From an uncultured Neisseriaceae bacterium (GTDB lineage Bacteria; Pseudomonadota; Gammaproteobacteria; Burkholderiales; UBA11063): 5,995 nt of DNA. Below the pieces are notes generated by a model, which was not told the DNA's origin, made no database searches, and was given only the letters and a program-made list of their open reading frames with translations. Location of the stretch: NCBI GenBank assembly GCA_937952895.1, contig CALFYC010000106.1, positions 1 through 5,995 on the forward strand, written 5' to 3'. A program made the position numbers and the translations under genes. Positions 1 to 4,345 of the stretch are shown piece after piece. Each line of letters opens with the position of its first letter. Positions within the stretch are counted from its first letter, which is position 1.

Positions 1-15
1 GTGCTCTTCCGATCT
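1..15. other. Residual Illumina adapter sequence at contig end
   Basis: The first 15 bases, GTGCTCTTCCGATCT, are identical to the 3' end of the Illumina TruSeq read-2 adapter (recalled from knowledge of the kit, not searched). They are very probably not part of the organism. The biological sequence would then start at about base 16. This also explains why the first gene has no start: the contig simply ends here. Confidence 0.9.
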
Positions 16-16
16 T

Positions 17-1282
17 ATAGGTGGAACAATACTAAAGAAGGTCACAAATGGATGGGTAGTGGCAAACAAGGAAGAGATAATAAAAGAAGAAGGGATGTAT
101 TTAGCTAAAACACAATCTATTTATGATGGAGAAAACGATATAACTTTATCAATTAATTTTGGTAAAGTAACTAATGTAGAAGCAATAACACCAGTCTTTA
201 AAAATGCAGAAGTTGTAAAAATATACACATCAAAAAACGACAAAGATTTTAATTTGATAGCTTATAAAATAGCAACAAAAAACAAAACATTTGTTTTAGA
301 AGATAAGAATATCAAGAATATAAAAATAGTCATTAATAAAAAAGATGCATCATATAAACTTGGCAACACATATATATACGAATGTCCATTAAGTCAAATA
401 AAAATATCTAGCGATTACGAAAAAGAAGATGTTATTTTTGAAACAAAAAGCATAAATGTAAATGCAGCATTATCCAAAATAGCAATCACAACAAAAGATA
501 ATTACGACTCTAATGATGTAGATATAAAATACTATATAAGCATAAATGAAAAAGACTATGAAGAAATAAGACCAAGTGGAAAAATAAAAAACAAAGATAT
601 TTCATCAATAGTAAATATTGAAAATGAAACAGAAAATAAATTAATAAAACTTGCAACATCAACAAAAATAAACAACAAATTTGTTTATGATTTACCATTG
701 CCTCAGCCATTTGTAATGACCAATAATTTAAGAATATTCACAAACCTTAACTCGTGGGAATACAAAGAAGGCTTATATGAATGCTATATTTTTAACTATG
801 AAGAAAAAACAATAAATATAGGTAATAAATTTATTTTCATAAACGGGGGAAAACATAGTGGAGATATTAAAATAAAAAAAGGAATAAATAAGATACAAAT
901 ACCAAAAGAATTTTTTGTAAACTTATTTAATAAAAGTTTGTGTAAAAAATACACAATAAATGGAAGTATAATTACAGTAACACTGAATAATGGAAATGAA
1001 ATAACAATAAATGATAGTATGTACCCATACAATATCAAATTGCTAATAGAAGAAAATTCAGACTTTGTGTTTCAAGAAATACAAGAAAAAATAAATTTTA
1101 ATTTCAAATTAAATGAAAACAATGAATTAAAAATAGAAAGAATAGATGGCAACAAAGAAATATATTGCGCGTATAAAAATTTATATAAAAATACACAAAA
1201 TATAAAATTAAAAGGAATATTAAAGTCAACAAACAATAAAACAATACCAAAAATAGAAAGAATTACAGTAAGGGCAGAATAA
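17..1282 (+). CDS. Putative phage tail/baseplate structural protein, 5'-truncated
   Basis: I do not recognise a named family. The frame is open from the first biological codon (about 17), so the GTG at 59, which has no convincing ribosome binding site, is more likely an internal valine; the codons before it read IGGTILKKVTNGWVV. At least 421 residues remain. The protein looks almost wholly beta-stranded, very rich in Lys, Asn and Ile, with no signal peptide or membrane segment. Counting from the GTG, residues about 12-113 (SINFGKVTNVEAITPVF, then VKIYTSKNDKDFNLIAYK) resemble a discoidin-like jelly roll. A second strand set at about 125-215 contains IKYYISINEKDYEEIRP, a pattern common in phage tail and host-recognition proteins. 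The remainder (about 216-407) is more beta structure. The neighbour starts at its stop codon (TAATG), so the two are one transcription unit. Sampled lines have 20-25% GC, lower than the opposite-strand genes. A virion role is inferred; another secreted or surface beta protein is possible. Confidence 0.6.
   Translation: MGGTILKKVTNGWVVANKEEIIKEEGMYLAKTQSIYDGENDITLSINFGKVTNVEAITPVFKNAEVVKIYTSKNDKDFNLIAYKIATKNKTFVLEDKNIKNIKIVINKKDASYKLGNTYIYECPLSQIKISSDYEKEDVIFETKSINVNAALSKIAITTKDNYDSNDVDIKYYISINEKDYEEIRPSGKIKNKDISSIVNIENETENKLIKLATSTKINNKFVYDLPLPQPFVMTNNLRIFTNLNSWEYKEGLYECYIFNYEEKTINIGNKFIFINGGKHSGDIKIKKGINKIQIPKEFFVNLFNKSLCKKYTINGSIITVTLNNGNEITINDSMYPYNIKLLIEENSDFVFQEIQEKINFNFKLNENNELKIERIDGNKEIYCAYKNLYKNTQNIKLKGILKSTNNKTIPKIERITVRAE
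1270..1274 (+). promoter_or_regulatory. Shine-Dalgarno-like site for the 146-residue gene
   Basis: AAGGG lies 7 nt before the ATG at 1282, inside the end of the preceding coding region. Together with the TAATG junction it fixes this start. Confidence 0.5.
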
Positions 1283-1722
1283 TGATAATCAGTAAAAAAA
1301 CAATAGATACAACACCAAACGGAGCAACTAACCTATTTCAGTTGCCACATGCATACATAACAAATAGTATTATTGTTATAGAACAGAGATCAGACAATAC
1401 AGTTATAATAAAAAGTATTAATGAACTAGGAGGTGAATATATTGAGATACCAGACACGCCAGCAAATGGTTCAAAACTTTTAATATTTTACGATTATAAT
1501 GATCCATCTATAGAAATAACTTCACAAGTAATAGAAAATTTCAAACCTTGGGATAGTAAAAGACTATTAGATTTAACTCAACAGTTAATAGTCATAACAA
1601 CAACTATTGAAAAGTTAACAAATAGTCTTAAAACCAAAGTCACAAAAGAAGAAATGCAAAGCTTTGTAGGGCCTCTATATGACGAGATAAAAAAATTAAA
1701 CATCCAGTATGGAGCTAGTTGA
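1282..1722 (+). CDS. Small phage protein with C-terminal helical/coiled-coil segment, probably virion-associated
   Basis: This is a 146-residue protein of no family I can name. Its ATG shares one base with the preceding TAA (TAATG), and AAGGG at 1270-1274 lies 7 nt upstream, so the start is well supported. Residues 1-75 look like a small beta domain (TNLFQLPHAYITNSIIVIEQ, then LGGEYIEIPDTP and KLLIFYDYND). Residues 80-140 are predicted helical with heptad-like hydrophobic spacing (LLDLTQQLIVITTTIEKL, then MQSFVGPLYDEIKKL), which suggests an oligomerising stalk or coiled coil. A short beta head joined to a helical rod directly after a tail-like gene suggests an adaptor or fibre-attachment protein, but this is inference. 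Its last 27 nt overlap the 3' end of the convergent minus-strand gene. Confidence 0.6.
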   Translation: MIISKKTIDTTPNGATNLFQLPHAYITNSIIVIEQRSDNTVIIKSINELGGEYIEIPDTPANGSKLLIFYDYNDPSIEITSQVIENFKPWDSKRLLDLTQQLIVITTTIEKLTNSLKTKVTKEEMQSFVGPLYDEIKKLNIQYGAS

Positions 1723-2496
1723 AACTAATTTAGACACAACATGATAATAAAGCTCGTTACAAAATAAAAATTGATCTCCCACCGTAGGGAGATCTTCCAC
1801 ATTTATTGTATCATCTATATTTAAATTCTTAAAAGGATCATATTTATATCTAAAATCTTCCTTATGCACAGACCTACAATAATCTATATAAGATAAAATT
1901 AATATTCTAGCAAAAGCATTTTGAAAAAATGTCGTATAGCTACCAATAGTTTTTCTATATGAAATTTTAAACTGTTTAATAAACTTAACTACAACAAAGG
2001 GCAGCAACATTGGCCAATCAGATGCAAGCCTATCATAACTCTTGCTATCAGTTACATATCCTGCCTTTAAAATAAAGTGCCTAAAAGCAGGATCATAATT
2101 GCCATTTAACAAGTATCTAATTAAGCTATGAAAATCTTGATATTTGGAATATATCAATTCAGCAACTACATTATCGTCAAACCCATTGGCTAATGCCAAG
2201 CTCCATTCATTTTCTGTTATCAAAGATTTATAGTTATGCAAAAGTGGATTTAAATATCTAGCTTTTGCAGCTCTCTTCATTGGATAAGGCAAATAAACTA
2301 TACCATTTTTAGTTCTAGTATAGGGAGTTCCAATATAAGGGGCGTAAAACCCATCAATTGGAGGATCGTATTTAGGAATTGGTAGATTATTTTTCCTACA
2401 AAATTTAAGAATATAGGATCTTTCAATCTTATATTCTATTAGTTTTGCTTTGGCAGAAGCAATCTCGTCTTCTGTTGGAATATATTCATTAGACAT
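1696..2496 (-). CDS. Hypothetical protein, 266 residues, last gene of the nrd operon
   Basis: I do not recognise this protein. It appears soluble and rich in aromatic residues, Lys and Tyr, probably mixed then mainly alpha-helical, without a signal peptide. An N-terminal helix (residues 8-35, ending KFCRKNN) precedes a Pro/Tyr-rich stretch (about 39-72, PKYDPPIDGFYAPYIGTPYT). Helical blocks follow (NEWSLALANGF; HSLIRYLLNGNYDPAFRHFI; then FVVVKFIKQF and AFARILILSYIDYC). I see no nucleotide-binding P-loop, HNH, zinc cluster or other catalytic signature. The hydrophobic stretch around FVVVKFIKQF is too charged for a clear membrane segment. The ATG at 2496 overlaps the stop of the upstream gene by 8 nt (ATGTCTAA) and has no Shine-Dalgarno match, so translation probably depends on coupling. 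The 3' end overlaps the convergent + gene by 27 nt and contains the hairpin at 1773-1794. Position alone suggests an early or nucleotide-metabolism-linked function. Confidence 0.7.
   Translation of the reverse strand: MSNEYIPTEDEIASAKAKLIEYKIERSYILKFCRKNNLPIPKYDPPIDGFYAPYIGTPYTRTKNGIVYLPYPMKRAAKARYLNPLLHNYKSLITENEWSLALANGFDDNVVAELIYSKYQDFHSLIRYLLNGNYDPAFRHFILKAGYVTDSKSYDRLASDWPMLLPFVVVKFIKQFKISYRKTIGSYTTFFQNAFARILILSYIDYCRSVHKEDFRYKYDPFKNLNIDDTINVEDLPTVGDQFLFCNELYYHVVSKLVSTSSILDV
1773..1794. terminator. Terminator-like hairpin inside the 3' end of the 266-residue gene
   Basis: GATCTCCC (1773-1780) and GGGAGATC (1787-1794) are perfect inverted repeats around a 6-nt loop, giving an 8-bp stem with five G-C pairs. 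Read on the minus strand the stem is followed after two bases by TTTTTATTTT, the layout of an intrinsic terminator. Read on the + strand it lies about 50 nt after the stop of the 146-residue gene, with a weaker tail (TTCCACATTTATT). It is within codons of the minus-strand gene, about 75 nt before that gene's stop, which is odd for a minus-strand terminator. It could stop + strand transcripts, minus-strand transcripts or both, or it could be chance. Confidence 0.45.
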
Positions 2497-2725
2497 GTAT
2501 ATCTATTTTATAACATAAATTGTCTGGATCGTATCTTAAAAGGTATTTAATACCACAGCTAAAAGAAGCTCCAGTCACAATTGGCATATCATGCTTAGAG
2601 TTATATTCAACTTTTAAATCCCATTCAAGTCTATCGCCACATATGTAGCAACAAGACATTAAAGCAGATTCAATATTGTCATATTGTAGATCTGGATCAA
2701 CATCAGACCAATAATGATTAGGCAT
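2489..2725 (-). CDS. Hypothetical small cysteine-containing protein, 78 residues
   Basis: No family recognised. The protein is short and acidic at the start (NHYWSDVDPDLQYDNIES). It then has a cysteine group at residues 25, 26 and 29 (SCCYICGDRLEW), and further cysteines at 57 (SFSCGIKY) and 71 (NLCYKI). CxxCG followed about 28 residues later by CG is reminiscent of a small zinc-binding fold, but only one true CxxC knuckle is visible, so this is a guess. Its ATG (ATGCCTAA) overlaps the stop of the 72-residue gene by 8 nt, and its own stop overlaps the next start by 8 nt. There is no good ribosome binding site; the nearest G-rich element, GGG, is some 12 nt upstream. It is part of the nrd operon and probably translated by coupling. 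Confidence 0.65.
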   Translation of the reverse strand: MPNHYWSDVDPDLQYDNIESALMSCCYICGDRLEWDLKVEYNSKHDMPIVTGASFSCGIKYLLRYDPDNLCYKIDIHV

Positions 2726-2936
2726 CTATTCTATACCCATTAAAAGCTAAAGGCTTCATAAATCCCCATGCCCTGTCAATTTCAAATTCAACTTCAATTT
2801 CGGACACAGAAGCATTTAAGCTTAAACCCTGCTCTTCATTTAAGCATGAAGAGCAATCAGTAAGCTTATCAAGATCGACATCGCTAGCAAGCTTATATTT
2901 TAATTTAACAGTAACCATATCTGTGCCGTTAGACAT
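2718..2936 (-). CDS. Hypothetical small acidic protein, 72 residues
   Basis: No family recognised. The protein alternates beta-like segments (MVTVKLKYKLAS; SVSEIEVEFEIDRAWGFM) around a short acidic loop carrying a CSSC pair at residues 28-31. It has no signal peptide or membrane segment. I chose the ATG at 2936 over an in-frame TTG at 2957, because AGGA at 2945-2948 is 8 nt before the ATG and would lie inside the coding region of the longer form. The chosen start gives an 8-nt overlap (ATGTCTAA) with the end of the diphosphohydrolase-like gene, matching the other junctions here. The coding region contains a strong inverted repeat (2830-2855) and a 12-bp palindrome (2815-2826). Function unknown; the location implies co-expression with the ribonucleotide reductase. 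Confidence 0.65.
   Translation of the reverse strand: MSNGTDMVTVKLKYKLASDVDLDKLTDCSSCLNEEQGLSLNASVSEIEVEFEIDRAWGFMKPLAFNGYRIDA
2830..2855. repeat. 10-bp perfect inverted repeat within the 72-residue gene
   Basis: TGCTCTTCAT (2830-2839) pairs perfectly with ATGAAGAGCA (2846-2855) around the 6-nt loop TTAAGC. The adjacent 12-bp palindrome TTTAAGCTTAAA (2815-2826) and a 9-nt direct repeat CATTTAAGC (2813-2821 and 2837-2845) add to the symmetry. No T-run follows on either strand, so it is not a classical terminator. It could form an mRNA hairpin or be a binding or processing site. Confidence 0.5.
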
Positions 2937-3249
2937 TCTTTGATTCCTGTAATTCAAAATGAATTAAAAACATAAGACATGCGGAAGCATGTGCAAGATG
3001 AGACAACCCAGTTTCTGGGTCATTTTTTTCGCCCATTAAATAAGCATAAATATGTCTTAAAGCAGCATCAGTATATCTTGAATGTGGAGTTACCAACTTC
3101 CAATTATCTGGAGAATATTTCTTTGCACCAAGCTCTAAAACTTTCGCTATCTCAATTAAAGAGTCAGTTGGAACAAGAGAAGGTCTTACTTTGCCAGCGT
3201 CATATTTAACTCCAATGGGATCATCAGTTCTTATGTTATCTTTACGCAT
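2929..3249 (-). CDS. dATP/dGTP diphosphohydrolase-family protein (DUF5664, MazZ-related)
   Basis: This 106-residue all-alpha protein matches, from memory, the phage family first called DUF5664 and now the dATP/dGTP diphosphohydrolase N-terminal family, relatives of MazG pyrophosphatases. Family landmarks run in order: GVKYDAGKVRPSLVP at 13-27, E33, LELGAKKYSPDNW at 38-50, RYTDAALRH at 58-65, GEKNDPETGLSHLAH at 73-87, then a hydrophobic helix. Characterised members such as MazZ of 2-aminoadenine phages remove pyrophosphate from dGTP (and dATP) to give dNMPs; the conserved acidic and His residues probably hold metal. The ATG at 3249 is preferred over GTG/ATG starts at 3276-3270: GGAG sits 7 nt upstream, and ATGCGTAA gives an 8-nt overlap with the nrdB stop, as at the next junctions. 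Many phages carry this family without modified DNA, so substrate and link to base modification are open. Confidence 0.85.
   Translation of the reverse strand: MRKDNIRTDDPIGVKYDAGKVRPSLVPTDSLIEIAKVLELGAKKYSPDNWKLVTPHSRYTDAALRHIYAYLMGEKNDPETGLSHLAHASACLMFLIHFELQESKNV
2945..2948 (-). promoter_or_regulatory. Shine-Dalgarno site deciding the start at 2936
   Basis: On the minus strand AGGA is followed by 8 nt (ATCAAAGA) and then the ATG. This supports the shorter start of the 72-residue gene over the upstream TTG. Confidence 0.6.
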
Positions 3250-4342
3250 AATTGTACTCCAATATCTCATCATCACCTATATCGTACACAACTGATGATA
3301 AAGCATAATTAGACGAAGATGACTCCTGTTGCGCATGTTGAAATGAATTCATGTCTAGCCACTTAAACATATAAGGCAATGGAATATCATAAATATTCTT
3401 ATGAAATCCAAATAAATTATATATTGGTGCAGCATTGTATTCAGACCAATCGTTACACAGTTGCTCATTTAAACCAACTATGGTTCTATTTTCGCTAAAT
3501 TGATACTTGTTCCAAGCAAATTCTGCACCAACAAATATGTCAATGATAGACTTAATTTCATTGCCAACCATTTCCATTGCTAACTTTCCGCGACTAGTTT
3601 TTAGCAATATACCAATAGCAGTTTTCCAAGTTTGAGCATGACATGCCAATTCATCAATCATAATCTTCTGAACAAGCTGACCAATAGATAAAAATAACCC
3701 TAGTTCAACTATACCGAAAGTTGTAGCGAATGAAGAGCCAAATTGTATTCCCTCTAAGCATAGCATAACAACCATAGAGAGAAAAACTATATTAAATAAT
3801 TCTTGATCATTTTTTATCAACCCTAAAGAATATTTAGCACCAGCATTAGAAAGTTCAGTAAGATAACGCAATGCAGGAGAAAGTCTTTCTTCTATAAAGG
3901 CATTATTAACAACCAGTCTAAACACTTCTTTAGGATCAGCTATACATTGTCTAATAATTTCAGAATAAGTAAGACTATGAGTTACTTCCATTTCAGAATT
4001 TTTTAAGATAGCAGACCAAAACTGAGAGTTGGTAATAAATGGAGCAAATAATGGAGCAACCGATCTAGCAGCAATGCTATCAGTTTCCCATTGATAAGAT
4101 AAATTAAGAAGCATTAATTCTTTAATTTTAGGAGGACATGTGAGCATATCTATTCTTGATTGCTCATGAGTTAATTCATCCTCACTCCAGTCGATTGATT
4201 TTTGCAACTTATATAAATTATGAAGTTCTGGATGCGGAACATTAATGCTATCAAATAATCCAGGAGCTTGCCCTAATATAAGTTGATTTTCACCAGTCAT
4301 CCATTCAGTATTATCTTTATTAAATAAAATATTCATATACAT
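3242..4342 (-). CDS. nrdB: Ribonucleotide reductase class I beta subunit (NrdB), radical-generating
   Basis: Up to 366 residues, close to E. coli R2. NrdB houses the di-iron/tyrosyl radical that starts NDP reduction in NrdA. From memory of the E. coli protein, the equivalents are W52 (W48), D88 in YQWETDSIAARS (D84), E119 and H122 in EVTHSLTY (E115, H118), radical Y126 (Y122), E197 in LEGIQF (E204), D230-E231 (D237-E238) and W277. The C-terminal part KWLDMNSFQHAQQESSSSNY follows the E. coli pattern and places Y346 at the Y356 radical-transfer position, before an acidic tail that would bind NrdA. The last metal motif reads DELACH, so histidine (H235) is one residue later than in the usual ExxH. 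The gene starts 3 nt after the nrdA stop. An ATG at 4336 (third residue) has better spacing from a weak GAG, so it may be the true start. The stop overlaps the next ATG by 8 nt. Confidence 0.93.
   Translation of the reverse strand: MYMNILFNKDNTEWMTGENQLILGQAPGLFDSINVPHPELHNLYKLQKSIDWSEDELTHEQSRIDMLTCPPKIKELMLLNLSYQWETDSIAARSVAPLFAPFITNSQFWSAILKNSEMEVTHSLTYSEIIRQCIADPKEVFRLVVNNAFIEERLSPALRYLTELSNAGAKYSLGLIKNDQELFNIVFLSMVVMLCLEGIQFGSSFATTFGIVELGLFLSIGQLVQKIMIDELACHAQTWKTAIGILLKTSRGKLAMEMVGNEIKSIIDIFVGAEFAWNKYQFSENRTIVGLNEQLCNDWSEYNAAPIYNLFGFHKNIYDIPLPYMFKWLDMNSFQHAQQESSSSNYALSSVVYDIGDDEILEYNYA
3257..3260 (-). promoter_or_regulatory. Shine-Dalgarno site deciding the start at 3249
   Basis: On the minus strand GGAG is followed by 7 nt (TACAATT) and then the ATG. 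It lies inside the last codons of nrdB and is the clearest ribosome binding site in the operon. Confidence 0.65.
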
Positions 4343-4345
4343 TTC

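Noticed and set aside
59..61. GTG as the true start of the first gene.
   Set aside because: The frame is open back to the adapter boundary, the upstream codons read like continuing protein, and no good Shine-Dalgarno site precedes it. A truncated gene is more likely.
510..1038. Minus-strand open frames opposite the tail-like gene (66 and 80 codons), hydrophobic enough to look like membrane proteins.
   Set aside because: They are antisense to A-rich codons, which automatically gives Phe/Leu/Ile-rich products. No ribosome binding site or operon context supports them.
1612..1640. AT-rich inverted repeat around ACTATT...AATAGT in the 146-residue gene as a minus-strand terminator beyond the operon's last stop.
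   Set aside because: The 6-bp stem is almost all A-T with a 12-nt loop, and no T-run follows in the right direction. It is too weak to call.
3006..3030. Hairpin ACCCAG-TTT-CTGGGT followed by CA and seven T on the + strand, resembling a terminator.
   Set aside because: It lies antisense within codons for the conserved DPETGL motif of the diphosphohydrolase-family gene, with a 3-nt loop and a 6-bp stem. The T-run is the complement of Lys/Asn codons. No + strand gene precedes it nearby, so coincidence is the simpler reading.
2979..3209. Plus-strand open frame of 76 codons opposite the diphosphohydrolase-like gene.
   Set aside because: It lies entirely inside a gene with strong family motifs, has low-complexity composition, and has no partner genes on that strand.
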